This document shows, piece after piece, positions 44,488-54,193 of a stretch of DNA of 64,000 bases. The translations under genes were made by a program, and so were the position numbers. The notes beneath the pieces were generated by a model that was given only the letters and a program-made list of their open reading frames with translations, was not told where the DNA came from and searched no databases. Each line of letters starts with the position of its first letter. Position 1 is the stretch's first letter. The DNA lies in assembly GCA_963668435.2 (NCBI GenBank), contig CAXXSC010000006.1, positions 558,001-622,000 on the forward strand, written 5' to 3'. Origin of the DNA: G963668435 sp963668435. Lineage in GTDB: Bacteria; Latescibacterota; Latescibacteria; Latescibacterales; Latescibacteraceae.

Positions 44488-44904
44488 ATGGCAAGATTAC
44501 GTTTCAGGAAAAAGACAAGAGTCGAACAGGAAATACCGACAGGCCCGATGGCTGACATTTCCTTTCTCCTGATCATATTTTTCATGGTGACCACGACTTT
44601 TGTTGTATACCGCGGCTTCATTGTCGATCTGCCGGAAGCCACGCAGATCGATGCTATCAAGAGCCGCCGCAACATGGTGACAGTCTGGATCGGTTCGGAC
44701 GGCCGGATGATGGTTGACGAGTTCAATGTCGGTCTCGAGGATGTCGCCAACGTGGTCAACAAGAAGCTTCAGGAGAACCCCAGGGTTGTCGTTATGGTCA
44801 AATCGGACAGGAATACCCCGTACCGAATGGTGTCGGGAGTTATCGAAGAACTCAAGAAAGCAAGCGCAAACCGCGTTTCATTCATAGCGAAGCAGGAACG
44901 ATGA
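44488..44904 (+). CDS. exbD: ExbD/TolR-family protein 2
   Basis: The 138-residue paralogue of the gene upstream has the matching TM motif GPMADISFLLIIFFMVTTTF with the Asp. A basic N-terminus (RLRFRKKTRV) precedes it. Its stop overlaps the start of tonB by 4 bases (ATGA), indicating translational coupling. Confidence 0.9.
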   Translation: MARLRFRKKTRVEQEIPTGPMADISFLLIIFFMVTTTFVVYRGFIVDLPEATQIDAIKSRRNMVTVWIGSDGRMMVDEFNVGLEDVANVVNKKLQENPRVVVMVKSDRNTPYRMVSGVIEELKKASANRVSFIAKQER

Positions 44905-45578
44905 CTACACAATCATCCATAGTCGGATTTAAGAATCCGCGTGCCGATCTGCATAAAAAATCGCCGAAAATATTTCTGGTGAGCAATGTTATCACCGTTA
45001 TCACCGTGGCAGTCATGCTGCAAGTGCCTTTCTTCAAACGCGAGAAAGTGGTAAAGACGGTCAAGGCGCCGCCGGTGATCATCCAGATGGAGAACATACC
45101 GGAAACGACACAGCGAGTCTCCGCACCGGCGCCGAAACTCGGTATGCCGATGGAGGTCAGCGATGATGTCATGCTGGACGATGTGACTATCGAGGATACG
45201 ACACTCGATATGGGTGCTTTCGAGGAGACCGATGTCAAACCGGTCATTGTGGCCCAGGAAGTTATCGAGGAAGAGGCAGTCGAGGAGGAAATTTTCGAGT
45301 TTTTTGCTGTCGAGGAGCAGCCGAAACGTCTTGATGTGGTTGCGCCGGAATATCCCGAGGCGGCACAGCAGGCGGGCATTCAGGGTACTGTCTTTCTCAG
45401 GGCGCTGGTGGGCACAAACGGCGCTGTCGAGGAAGTCACTGTGCTGAAAGGCCCCGAACTTCTCCACAACGCAGCAATCGCTGCCGCGAAAAAGACGAAA
45501 TTCTCACCGGCGAAGCAGAACGACATGCCGGTCAAGTGCTGGGTGCAGATGCGTTTTGCTTTCGAGCTCGAAGGCTGA
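44901..45578 (+). CDS. tonB: TonB-family energy transducer with an acidic linker
   Basis: The 225-residue protein has one TM segment (IFLVSNVITVITVAVMLQV) and a C-terminal TonB domain (about 145-225: EYPEAAQQAGIQGTVFLRALV, AAIAAAKKTKFSPA). The linker is acidic (for example VIEEEAVEEEIFEFFAVEEQ) rather than the usual Pro-Lys/Glu-Pro type. It transmits energy from ExbBD to outer-membrane receptors, the likeliest being the one at 46897. It overlaps exbD by 4 bases. Confidence 0.9.
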   Translation: MTTQSSIVGFKNPRADLHKKSPKIFLVSNVITVITVAVMLQVPFFKREKVVKTVKAPPVIIQMENIPETTQRVSAPAPKLGMPMEVSDDVMLDDVTIEDTTLDMGAFEETDVKPVIVAQEVIEEEAVEEEIFEFFAVEEQPKRLDVVAPEYPEAAQQAGIQGTVFLRALVGTNGAVEEVTVLKGPELLHNAAIAAAKKTKFSPAKQNDMPVKCWVQMRFAFELEG

Positions 45579-45690
45579 CGATCCTGTCTTGACCGATTAA
45601 TTACAGCGAGTGAAGAGTTGCGCGATGCCCGATGTGTCGCATTGCTCTTTTACATAGAATCAGCGCCTCTATGCAGGGGGAGTTATAGCA

Positions 45691-46506
45691 ATGAAAAAGA
45701 GTCTGGAAATACTCATCGTATTACTGGTTTTTTTAAGTGTGCTGGCGCCTGTTGCCGCGTTCAGCCAGGAAGAAGTGGCGGTCAACGCCGATTCGGGCAA
45801 TGCTTACCGTGTAGGTCTCACGCTTTTCAAATCGGGCAAGTACAGTGACGCGGCGGTGAAATTCGCCGAGTCCTACAAGCTCGACGAGCGCAATATCAAC
45901 GCTCTTTTCGCTCAGGGAATGGCGCTGAACAAAACCGGTAAGTATGCTGACGCCGCGGTGCTTTTCAAACAGGTCCTTGAAAAAGATCCAAAGCACGAAA
46001 AAGCCCACCGGCTTCTTCCCGTTGCATTAGCCAACTCCGGCAAAACGGATGAGGCGCTTAAAGCCTATAATACCGGAATCGAGATCTTTCCAGATAACTA
46101 CAACCTTGTTATGGGCAAAGCGACCATGTTAATGAAACTTTCCAAATACAAAGAGGCTGTTCCCGTACTTGAAAAAGCGGCCAGCCTTGACAAAGACAAG
46201 GTCCAGATCCTTGAAAAAATCATTTTCGCCTACAAAGAGCTGGGCGATCTGGATAAAGCCTACACAACGGCGAAAAAAGTTCTCGCCAAGGACAGCACGC
46301 ACGCCCGTGCGCTGGTGACTGTCGGTGATTACAACCGTGTCAACGAGAACTACGACGAGGCACTGAAAGCCTATGAGGCGGCCTCGAAGAATATCGACAC
46401 CAAGGCCTATGCCGAGCATTATATCGATGTCATAAAACAGACACTCGAAGAGATCGAGATCGAGAAGGAATACCAGGCCCGTCTCGAGGCAGAGAAAAAG
46501 AAATAG
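45691..46506 (+). CDS. Exported TPR protein at the end of the TonB operon
   Basis: The 271-residue protein has a signal peptide (MKKSLEILIVLLVFLSV...AFS) and at least four TPR motifs (NALFAQGMALNKTGKYADAA, HRLLPVALANSGKTDEALKA, IIFAYKELGDLDKAYTTA). It parallels the TPR gene at 42270. A comparable TPR partner of TonB systems is known in several groups; a role in organising the complex is inference. Followed by a terminator. Confidence 0.8.
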   Translation: MKKSLEILIVLLVFLSVLAPVAAFSQEEVAVNADSGNAYRVGLTLFKSGKYSDAAVKFAESYKLDERNINALFAQGMALNKTGKYADAAVLFKQVLEKDPKHEKAHRLLPVALANSGKTDEALKAYNTGIEIFPDNYNLVMGKATMLMKLSKYKEAVPVLEKAASLDKDKVQILEKIIFAYKELGDLDKAYTTAKKVLAKDSTHARALVTVGDYNRVNENYDEALKAYEAASKNIDTKAYAEHYIDVIKQTLEEIEIEKEYQARLEAEKKK

Positions 46507-46896
46507 CATGACAGCGATATAACGCTTGGAATATCCCGGTACTCAATAAGTGCCGGGATATTTTTTTGCCCGGAACGATCAGCAAATATTTCGTCTGAAC
46601 ATTGTTAAGGCTCGTCGTTTGAACTACTGTAAAAATCTCCTGACGAATCCCCATTTTCAAGTTGCTGCATTCAGTTGCAATACTTTCGCAAGCCATATTA
46701 AAATAATAATTTATACACAATCCTAACGATATCGTCACCATTCCTTTACCGTTTATTAGCCGCATTCTCAAGCAAGCGTAATGAAAGGCTAACACGGAAA
46801 AGGTAGTTTATTCGTGCTTTGTTGATCAACCCCAAAACGACAGTCGCAAAGTACGAAAAAACGCCCCCAAGGCAAGATCAAAAGAAAGGGTTATGT
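46507..46896 (+). other. Intergenic region with terminator
   Basis: Apart from the terminator at 46530-46567, the 390-bp gap before the receptor contains AT-rich sequence, and no gene was found. The RBS (GAAAGGG) precedes the receptor ATG at 46897. Confidence 0.6.
46530..46567 (+). terminator. Rho-independent terminator of the TonB operon
   Basis: ATATCCCGGTACT / AGTGCCGGGATAT with loop CAATA and a run of seven T. Confidence 0.9.
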
Positions 46897-49800
46897 ATGG
46901 TTTCACGGAAAATGGGTATAGTCTGTTTCATTCTGGCGCTCATGATGGCGCTTCCCCCGGCGCTTTTTGCGCAGGACACGTCAACCGGCAGCATCTCCGG
47001 CAAGGTGATCGATACCGCAACGAATGAAGATATGATCGGCGCGGTCATCAAGATCGACGGCACGAGCCTTGGAGCTGTCTGCGATATAGACGGCACTTAT
47101 ATGATACTGAATGTTCCCGCCGGCACGCACACGGTTATCGCGATGATGGTCGGTTATGTTGAATCACGTCAGGAAAATGTCGTGGTTACAGCCGGTAACG
47201 ATACGAAAGTCGATTTTACAATTTCTACCGATGTGATCGAGGTGGAAGAGGTCAAGGTCAAGGCCCGTGCGATAAAGAATACCGATGAGGCGTTGATACA
47301 GGAACGTCGTGAAGAGGATGCGGTGACCGATGCGGTCAGCGCCGAGGCAATATCGAGCACCGGCAGCGGAGATGCCGCTGCCGCCATGAAACAGGTCACC
47401 GGCGCGACTGTCGTTGGGGGCAAAGAAGTTTATGTACGCGGCCTTGGTGACCGTTACATGAATGTCCAGCTCAATGGTGCGGACCTGCCCAGTACGAGTC
47501 AGTACAAGCGGACGGTGCAGATGGATATTTTCCCTGCCGGCCTGCTCGATAACATTGTCACGCAGAAAACGTTCACCCCCGACAAGCCCGGAAGTTTCAC
47601 CGGCGGCTCGGTGGATATCAAGACCAAGTCATTCCCTGACAAAAAATCGTTCAGTTTTTCGGCCTCCTCTGGCTACAATACACTGTCTTCATTCCAGGGT
47701 GATTTCCTCACCTATGACGGCGGCGATTCGGACTGGTTGGGACATGATGACGGCAGCAGGGACATTCCCTCGATCCTGAGTTCGGAAAATATCTTTATCC
47801 CTGATAACGCACAGGCTCGTAACGACGCCGATCTGGCTGAGGCGCTCAACAGTTACTCGAAATCGTTCAACAATGTGATGTTCCCGCACAATGACGATTC
47901 TCTGATGAACCAGAGCTATTCCATGACATTCGGCAATCGTGTCGATATCGCGGACCGTCCCTTCGGTTTTGTCGGCAGTCTCACCTACAACAACAGCTAT
48001 TCCTATTATGATGACGGCGAATACAACCGTTTGAAACTCACCGGACATGTCGATACCAAGAACGAACTCGATACAGAGCTTTCGATGAAAGATACGAAAG
48101 CATCGCATGATGTCGTTCTCGGTGGCCTTTTCAACACGGCGTACAAGATTAGCGACGATCATGAAATCGGTGCAAATTTTATGATAAACCAGACAGGCGA
48201 GGATGTCGCCCGGATTCTGACCGGTACTTTCCCCGAGGCGGATATCGATGTCTTGGAGGGGCGTTACTACAACGCGAGTGTTATCCATTATAACGAGCGA
48301 TCGCTGAAATCTTTCCAGCTTAACGGCAAACATCATTTTAAAGGCCTCAGGAACAGTGACCTTAACTGGCGTGCAACGCTTGCGAATGCAAGCCAGGACG
48401 AGCCGGACATGCGCTATTTCAACTATCATTACAAAGATCGTATGCTCAACGGCGAGATGGTGCGTGTCTATTCCCTCGACGTAAATCAGTACAAGTCGCC
48501 CAACCGCTATTTCAGGGAGATGGATGAGGACAATGTTGAGCTTGGTGTCGATTTCAAAATGCCGATCAAGGAAACGGGCGACGTTGTCAAAAAAGAAAGC
48601 GTGGCGAAATTCGGTGCGGCCTACTCCACGAAAAACCGCGATTTTCACGAACGCCGTTTCCAGTACAAACTCACGAAAATCAATTATGTCGGCGATGAAA
48701 ACACGGTTTTTGCCGATTCTGTTTTTGCTGATTACAATGTTGGCATTACCTCTGATGGCGCTCCTTACATTTTCGGCACACATATTCTCGATTCCTCTGA
48801 GGAGCGTGCGAGTTACGATGCCGATCAGAATATTGGTGCAGCCTATGCCATGGTCGATTATTTCTTCCTCGAGAAATTCCGTCTGATCACCGGCCTTCGT
48901 TTCGAGAGCACCGACATGGAAACGGTCAGCGCGGATACGACCTATGCCAAAGGTCAGATCGAGACCAACGACATCCTTCCTTCACTCAATCTTGTCTATG
49001 AACTCAATCAGAAATACACGGTTCGCGGTGCATATGGACGTACACTTGCCCGCCCCTCGTTCCGTGAGCTTGCGCCGTTCCCGTCCGAGGATTTTGCTGG
49101 CGGTTACACATTCATTGGTAATCCCGACCTGAAACGGACGGTTATCGATAATTTCGACCTTCGTTTCGAGCGATACGGCGAGGCTGGAGAGATCATGGCT
49201 GTCAGTGTCTTCTCCAAGATTTTCGACAATCCCATCGAACGTGTGATTCTCAATGTCAACAACGAGATCAGTTACCAGAATGTCGACCAGGCACGTGTGC
49301 ATGGTGTAGAATTGGAGATCAGGAAGAACCTTGGCTCTTTCACCGACCGTCTCGCGCATTTCAAGAGTGGATTCAATGTCAGTTTTGTGACCTCAGAGGT
49401 GGATATACCCGATCGTGAGATGCAGGTCAAGCTGGTGAGTGATCCGAATGCCAGCGATACCCGTAAGTTCCAGGGACAGTCGCCCTATATCGTGAATTTC
49501 GACCTGAATTACGAGAACAGAGATCGAGGAATCAAATCAACGCTCTATTACAATACGTTTGGCGAGCGTCTTTCAGATGCCAGTATCGGTGCAACACCCT
49601 ATGTCTACGAACAGCCGCGCCATACGCTTAACTATTCGATCTCGAAAAGCATTGGCGAACATCTGTCGCTAAAGTTATCGGCAAAAAACCTTCTCGATTC
49701 AGACCACAAGCGTACTCAGGAATTCAAGGGCAAAGAGTATATCGTGACCAAGTATTCGTCAGGCAGGTCATTCTCTCTTGGGCTCTCATATAAGATGTAG
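46897..49800 (+). CDS. TonB-dependent receptor with carboxypeptidase-regulatory-like N-domain
   Basis: The 967-residue protein starts at ATG 46897, behind GAAAGGG, and begins with a signal peptide (MVSRKMGIVCFILALMMALP...FA). A CarboxypepD_reg-like domain (about 30-115: GSISGKVIDTATNEDMIGA) precedes the plug, which has DAVSAEAISSTGSGDAAAAM, VYVRGLGDRYMNVQLNGADL and PDKPGSFTGGSVDIKTKSFP. The latter pattern is seen in receptors of outer-membrane protein families outside Bacteroidetes. The remainder is a large barrel. It lies just behind the ExbB/D/TonB operon and ahead of a surface-type beta-helix protein. Confidence 0.9.
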   Translation: MVSRKMGIVCFILALMMALPPALFAQDTSTGSISGKVIDTATNEDMIGAVIKIDGTSLGAVCDIDGTYMILNVPAGTHTVIAMMVGYVESRQENVVVTAGNDTKVDFTISTDVIEVEEVKVKARAIKNTDEALIQERREEDAVTDAVSAEAISSTGSGDAAAAMKQVTGATVVGGKEVYVRGLGDRYMNVQLNGADLPSTSQYKRTVQMDIFPAGLLDNIVTQKTFTPDKPGSFTGGSVDIKTKSFPDKKSFSFSASSGYNTLSSFQGDFLTYDGGDSDWLGHDDGSRDIPSILSSENIFIPDNAQARNDADLAEALNSYSKSFNNVMFPHNDDSLMNQSYSMTFGNRVDIADRPFGFVGSLTYNNSYSYYDDGEYNRLKLTGHVDTKNELDTELSMKDTKASHDVVLGGLFNTAYKISDDHEIGANFMINQTGEDVARILTGTFPEADIDVLEGRYYNASVIHYNERSLKSFQLNGKHHFKGLRNSDLNWRATLANASQDEPDMRYFNYHYKDRMLNGEMVRVYSLDVNQYKSPNRYFREMDEDNVELGVDFKMPIKETGDVVKKESVAKFGAAYSTKNRDFHERRFQYKLTKINYVGDENTVFADSVFADYNVGITSDGAPYIFGTHILDSSEERASYDADQNIGAAYAMVDYFFLEKFRLITGLRFESTDMETVSADTTYAKGQIETNDILPSLNLVYELNQKYTVRGAYGRTLARPSFRELAPFPSEDFAGGYTFIGNPDLKRTVIDNFDLRFERYGEAGEIMAVSVFSKIFDNPIERVILNVNNEISYQNVDQARVHGVELEIRKNLGSFTDRLAHFKSGFNVSFVTSEVDIPDREMQVKLVSDPNASDTRKFQGQSPYIVNFDLNYENRDRGIKSTLYYNTFGERLSDASIGATPYVYEQPRHTLNYSISKSIGEHLSLKLSAKNLLDSDHKRTQEFKGKEYIVTKYSSGRSFSLGLSYKM

Positions 49801-49909
49801 TATGTAAATGGATTTAGCAAAAGGAGGGCGAACGACACCAAAAATCATGGAGTGTAATAGCCAACTGATTATAACGATGAATCATTCAACTTTCAACAAA
49901 GGAGCAAAC

Positions 49910-51526
49910 ATGTTTCGTTATCTACTGATTGCATTGATGCTCGCAGTTCCGGGTTCCGCTTTCGCTGCCGATATCACGGTTACAGATGCCGATATCGAGG
50001 GCGCTACCACCTGGACGAGCGACAATGTTTACCACCTCGACGGCTTTGTGTTCGTTGAGGACGGCGAAAGCCTGACCATCGAGGCCGGTACTGTTATCAA
50101 GGGCCTTCCCGGCCAGGGCGCAGAAGCCAGCGCGCTTGTCGTTGCCCGCGGCGGCAAGATCTACGCTGAAGGCACCGCATCCAACCCGATTATCTTTACC
50201 GCTGAGAGCGATCCTCTGGACGGCAGCCTTTTTGGTATCTCCGGCCTTTGGGGCGGCGTTCTGATTCTTGGTAAGGCTCAGATCAACACCGCTACAGGCG
50301 TTGGCAACATCGAAGGCATCCCCGAGTCCGAGCCTCGCGGCGCATACGGCGGCGAGGATGACGCCGACAACTCTGGTGTTTTCCGTTATGTCTCCATCCG
50401 TCACGGTGGAACCGACATTGGCGAAGGCAACGAGATCAATGGCCTGACCCTTGGCGCAGTTGGCAGCGGCACCACTATCGATCATATCGAAGTTTTTAAC
50501 AACAACGATGACGGTGTCGAATGGTTTGGCGGCACAGTCAACTGTAAATATCTCATCGCAGCTTTCGTCAAAGACGAGTCTTTCGATATCGACGAGGGAT
50601 TCCGCGGTTACGGTCAGTACTGGTTCGCAATTCAGGAAGAGGACTGGGGCGACAAGCTTGGTGAGCATGATGGCGGCACCGAGCCCGAGGATGGAACTCC
50701 TTATTCGCATCCCGTTATTCACAATGCGACATACATTGGCAAGGGTAAAGACGCTCTCGTCCAGAAGAATCTCTTCAACATCCGCGACAACTTCGGTGGC
50801 GAGTACCACAACTCCATTTTCGGTGAAGTTTCCGATCTCGCATTCGATATCGAGGATCTCGACAGCGGCGAAGACTGCCGCGCCCGTCTTGAGGCCGGTG
50901 ACATGATTTTCGCCAACAATCTCTTCTACAATTTCGCAGTCGGCGATGATTTTGCCTCCATGGTTTCCGCTGACTGGATCACCCCTTATGTTTCCTCCAC
51001 CAACGCTATCGGCGATCCCCAGCTTGCCCATATCAGCCGTACGACCGATGGCACGCTCGATCCGAGGCCTGCTCTCGGTGGTCTTGCCTACAGCAGTGAA
51101 ATGTCCGCAATTCCCGAAGACCTCTTCTTCGACAATGTCAACTTCAAAGGCGCTTTCGGCTCCTACAACTGGGCATATGGCTGGACTGCTCTTCATAGCT
51201 ACGGCATCCTGGTCGACAGCCAGGGCGACGCGGTCGCTGTCGAAGAGAACTTCGTTCCCGCCGCAGTCAGTCTGAACGGCAATTTCCCGAACCCGTTCAA
51301 TCCCACGACCACGATCCCGTTCTCTCTCTCCGAGGCCGGTATGGTCACACTGAACATCTATGACGCGCTTGGCCAGAAAGTCGACACGCTGGTCAGCGGC
51401 CAGTTCATGGCTCCCGGCAGCCACCAGGTTGTCTGGAATGCCGCCAATCATTCAAGCGGCGTCTATTTCTGCACCCTCGAAACAGGCAGCACCTCTATCT
51501 CCAGGAGGATGCTCCTGATCAAGTAG
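49910..51526 (+). CDS. Secreted beta-helix-like protein with C-terminal FlgD/sorting-like module
   Basis: The 538-residue protein starts at ATG 49910, behind AAAGGAGC; the frame upstream is not coding. Signal peptide: MFRYLLIALMLAVPGSAFA. Repetitive beta-rich sequence follows (LTIEAGTVIKGLPG, ALVVARGGKIYAEGTASNPI, GTTIDHIEVFNNNDDGVEWF), consistent with a right-handed beta-helix. The C-terminus is a normal FlgD-like/type A sorting-like module (NFPNPFNPTTT ... MLLIK) in its usual last position, unlike the 4520-13787 family. Such proteins are exported or surface-bound. Codon use appears strongly biased, suggesting high expression. Confidence 0.85.
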   Translation: MFRYLLIALMLAVPGSAFAADITVTDADIEGATTWTSDNVYHLDGFVFVEDGESLTIEAGTVIKGLPGQGAEASALVVARGGKIYAEGTASNPIIFTAESDPLDGSLFGISGLWGGVLILGKAQINTATGVGNIEGIPESEPRGAYGGEDDADNSGVFRYVSIRHGGTDIGEGNEINGLTLGAVGSGTTIDHIEVFNNNDDGVEWFGGTVNCKYLIAAFVKDESFDIDEGFRGYGQYWFAIQEEDWGDKLGEHDGGTEPEDGTPYSHPVIHNATYIGKGKDALVQKNLFNIRDNFGGEYHNSIFGEVSDLAFDIEDLDSGEDCRARLEAGDMIFANNLFYNFAVGDDFASMVSADWITPYVSSTNAIGDPQLAHISRTTDGTLDPRPALGGLAYSSEMSAIPEDLFFDNVNFKGAFGSYNWAYGWTALHSYGILVDSQGDAVAVEENFVPAAVSLNGNFPNPFNPTTTIPFSLSEAGMVTLNIYDALGQKVDTLVSGQFMAPGSHQVVWNAANHSSGVYFCTLETGSTSISRRMLLIK

Positions 51527-51550
51527 TACTTTTTCATCGGCGCAGTACAC

Positions 51551-51582
51551 AGAAAGCCCGGGCATCATACCCGGGCTTTCTG
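51551..51582 (+). terminator. Terminator after the surface protein
   Basis: AGAAAGCCCGGG / CCCGGGCTTTCT is a perfect 12-bp stem around CATCATA. The U-run is short, but the stem is strong. Confidence 0.8.
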
Positions 51583-51670
51583 GCTTGATAGTCGTTGATT
51601 TTTGCAGTTAAAGAGGTTTACTGTTTTGCTCAGAATGACAGGATTGCAGTGCTGTGCTTGGTTTAATCTT

Positions 51671-51746
51671 GAATTCCCCGATGCTTGCGTCGGGGAGAGT
51701 TCATTCAAAAGAATTCCACGGAGTTTTCTCCGGGGCAGTTCATTTC
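51671..51746 (+). repeat. Dispersed palindromic repeats, copies 4 and 5 in tandem
   Basis: First copy (51671-51705): GAATTCCCCGA, TGCTTGCG, TCGGGGAGAGTTCATT. Second copy (51709-51746): AGAATTCCACGGAG, TTTT, CTCCGGGGCAGTTCATT. Both lie between convergent genes in the same orientation. Confidence 0.65.
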
Positions 51747-51748
51747 AT

Positions 51749-51799
<51 letters not shown>

Positions 51800-51802
51800 C
51801 TG

Positions 51803-52882
51803 TCAGACCCCCATATCCCATCGCCTGAAATAGAGACTCTGCCTGACGATCGGCAGTGTTTTATACTCGATCTCGGCCATCTGTTCCTCGTTGAGAGGGG
51901 AAAACTCCGAGGCCCATTTCATATTCTGTTCGATCTGGGCAACATTGTCGATGCCGACGATACTTGTGCTGACCGGCAGCGTAAAATTGTAATAAAGGCT
52001 GTCTTTCATGCTGATCGTACCGGGTTTCGGCGTCCGCATGTATTCGCGCTGCTGTTCAAGCGGCGGGGGTGACCATTCGGAGATGAGACGTCCGCGGGAG
52101 GCGAGTTTCATGGCAATGATACCCATGTTCTTTTTCTGGGCTATGGGCAGCAGGTAGCGTTTGAAACTCAGGTAGTGGGAATCGGCGGCATTGATTGCCA
52201 TGAGAATGGTGTCGAAATCATAACGTCTGATGCCCTCCGCCAGAACCAGCGGCTCATAATGGCCGGTTATGCCGAGAAAACGTATAATTCCCTCATCCCG
52301 GGCTTTTTCGAGAGCCTTGAGGGCGCCGTCTTTCGCAAAACACGTATCGAGCTGTTCCATTGTTTTTATGTTGTGGAGCTGCCATGTGTCGAGATGGTCT
52401 GTCTGAAGCTGTTTCAGGCTTTTATCGAGCAGTCTCATGGACTCGTCGTACGTGAACTTATTGGTCTTTGTTGCCAGAAAGACCTCGTTGCGGCGATGTT
52501 TTATGACCTTTCCGATGTGCGTTTCACTGATACCCCGTCCATAAGCAGCAGCGGTGTCGATATAGTTGACACCGAGATCGATGGCACGGTTGATGATATC
52601 GACAGATTCTTTTTCAGTGCCCTCTTTTTCCAGTGTTGCCTGTCCGCCAAGGCTGTAGATGCCAACCTGATAGCCTGTTTTTCCCAGGTTTCGGGTCGGC
52701 ATCACCTTATGTGTACGGGGATTGTATGGGTGATCATTCGCGTTGTTTGTCGCGGCATACGCTGTGTTTTCCTGTTCGGAAACCGACATGCCTGCTGCGA
52801 AACCTGCACCTGCGGCGGCACTGTTTTTCAGGAAACTGCGGCGACCGAGGCTGTTGTCATCATGTTTGGCTGCTGTGCTCAT
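51803..52882 (-). CDS. Tat-exported aldo/keto reductase
   Basis: The 359-residue protein begins with a Tat signal (LGRRSFLKNSAAAGAGFAAG). The aldo/keto reductase TIM barrel shows the tetrad: Asp in NYIDTAAAYGRG, Tyr in the same segment, Lys in FLATKTN and His in WQLHNI. It should reduce carbonyl groups with NAD(P)H, although cofactor access after Tat export implies folding before transport. Start ATG, but the RBS is not striking. Substrate unknown. Confidence 0.87.
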   Translation of the reverse strand: MSTAAKHDDNSLGRRSFLKNSAAAGAGFAAGMSVSEQENTAYAATNNANDHPYNPRTHKVMPTRNLGKTGYQVGIYSLGGQATLEKEGTEKESVDIINRAIDLGVNYIDTAAAYGRGISETHIGKVIKHRRNEVFLATKTNKFTYDESMRLLDKSLKQLQTDHLDTWQLHNIKTMEQLDTCFAKDGALKALEKARDEGIIRFLGITGHYEPLVLAEGIRRYDFDTILMAINAADSHYLSFKRYLLPIAQKKNMGIIAMKLASRGRLISEWSPPPLEQQREYMRTPKPGTISMKDSLYYNFTLPVSTSIVGIDNVAQIEQNMKWASEFSPLNEEQMAEIEYKTLPIVRQSLYFRRWDMGV

Positions 52883-53080
52883 GAATGCCTCCTCTCGTTA
52901 TTATACAGAAATGCTCGCGATTGTTTATAGCCTTTTTGTATTATACTGTTTTGTCGATAAAAAGGCGGGATTATTTGTTCTGTGACAATTAAGAGCTACT
53001 AAATACGGTTTTCATCCTTTCTGATTATTCTGTTTCGGCACGTTTTCTGCAACAGCAATCCGGTTGTAAGATTCCTCCGA

Positions 53081-54184
53081 ATGTGTTATCATTGTATGAT
53101 GAGAAATTCAGCGAAAAAAACGCGTGTTGCATTGGCATCGGGAGGATCTCGCGAAGAAGCTGTTTCCTCGGTGCTGGCGCTTGCACGTGAGGATCTCGCC
53201 ACGAAAATCAGGGGACGTGTCCTGGTCAAACCCAATTTTCTGTCCTCGACACATCGTTTGTCCTCGACCATGCCCGGTGCGGTGATACCGGTTCTCGACC
53301 TTTTAAACGAGATGGGCATTGAGACTGTGACAATCGCGGAGGGCGGATCGCGATCGACAGGGCAGGCAATCGAAAATTTCGGCTATGGCAGCCTTCCGGA
53401 AAAGTATGATGTCTCATTTCATGATATCAATCGCGGGAGATTTCCGCGTTCTTTCGAGGTGATAACGACCTCGGGCGGCAGTCAGCGTGTGGAATACACC
53501 GATCTTTCCGAAATTGCCGATACAGTGATCTCAGTTCCGGTGGCCAAGACCCATGATGCCGCCATGACGACCCTGTCCATCAAAAACATGATGGGCTGCC
53601 TCAGACGGGTGCACCGTCCACGTATGCACGGTATACAGCTTGGTGACGGGCTTTCGAAAGCGGCAGAGATCCTCTGGAACTCAGTCGAAGGGCATCCGCT
53701 CCTGTTCAAGAGTTTTTCGGGTGCGGTCTTTTCAACGGTGAAAAAATTCCGTGCGCCGGGAAGAAAAAATACAGACGGCAGCTGGTCCGGCCTCGAAAGG
53801 CAGTGTGCGGCGATGTCTGAAAATCTTGCCCGCATGGGAGTATCTCTCATGCCGGATATTGCCGTAATCGATGCTTTCGAGGCGATGGAGGGCAATGGGC
53901 CGGGCAGCAGCGGGACCGCTGTAGATATGGGGCTTGCGCTTGCCGGGACAGACCCTGTTGCCTGCGACGCGGTCATGGCATATCTCATGGGATTCGATCC
54001 GATGGAGGATGTCGGCTATCTGCGCATTCTTCACGACCGCGGCCTCGGTTGTGCCGATATTGCCGGGATAGAGATAATCGGTGGGGACCTGGCCCCGCTC
54101 AGGCGAAATTTCAGGCCGCACGAGAATTACGAGGCGCAGAAACGCTGGCGGGAAGTCCGCGCATCACTGCTTCCGGCTCGATAA
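53081..54184 (+). CDS. DUF362 family protein
   Basis: The 367-residue protein has the DUF362 pattern: RVLVKPNFLSS, MGIETVTIAEGGSRST, ISVPVAKTHDAAMTTLSIKN and ALAGTDPVACDAVMAYLMGFD. No FeS ferredoxin extension is visible. The biochemical role of the family is unclear. The start is uncertain: ATG 53081 has a poor RBS, and ATG 53096 or 53099 are possible. It lies 9 bp before the receptor-like barrel, probably co-transcribed. Confidence 0.8.
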   Translation: MCYHCMMRNSAKKTRVALASGGSREEAVSSVLALAREDLATKIRGRVLVKPNFLSSTHRLSSTMPGAVIPVLDLLNEMGIETVTIAEGGSRSTGQAIENFGYGSLPEKYDVSFHDINRGRFPRSFEVITTSGGSQRVEYTDLSEIADTVISVPVAKTHDAAMTTLSIKNMMGCLRRVHRPRMHGIQLGDGLSKAAEILWNSVEGHPLLFKSFSGAVFSTVKKFRAPGRKNTDGSWSGLERQCAAMSENLARMGVSLMPDIAVIDAFEAMEGNGPGSSGTAVDMGLALAGTDPVACDAVMAYLMGFDPMEDVGYLRILHDRGLGCADIAGIEIIGGDLAPLRRNFRPHENYEAQKRWREVRASLLPAR

Positions 54185-54193
54185 GGAGTCTAT

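Noticed and set aside
43245..44762. A 505-codon minus-strand frame
   Set aside because: Antisense to ExbB and ExbD genes with intact motifs; no recognisable domain.
49922..51451. A 509-codon minus-strand frame
   Set aside because: Antisense to the beta-helix surface protein; composition is a mirror of its codon bias.
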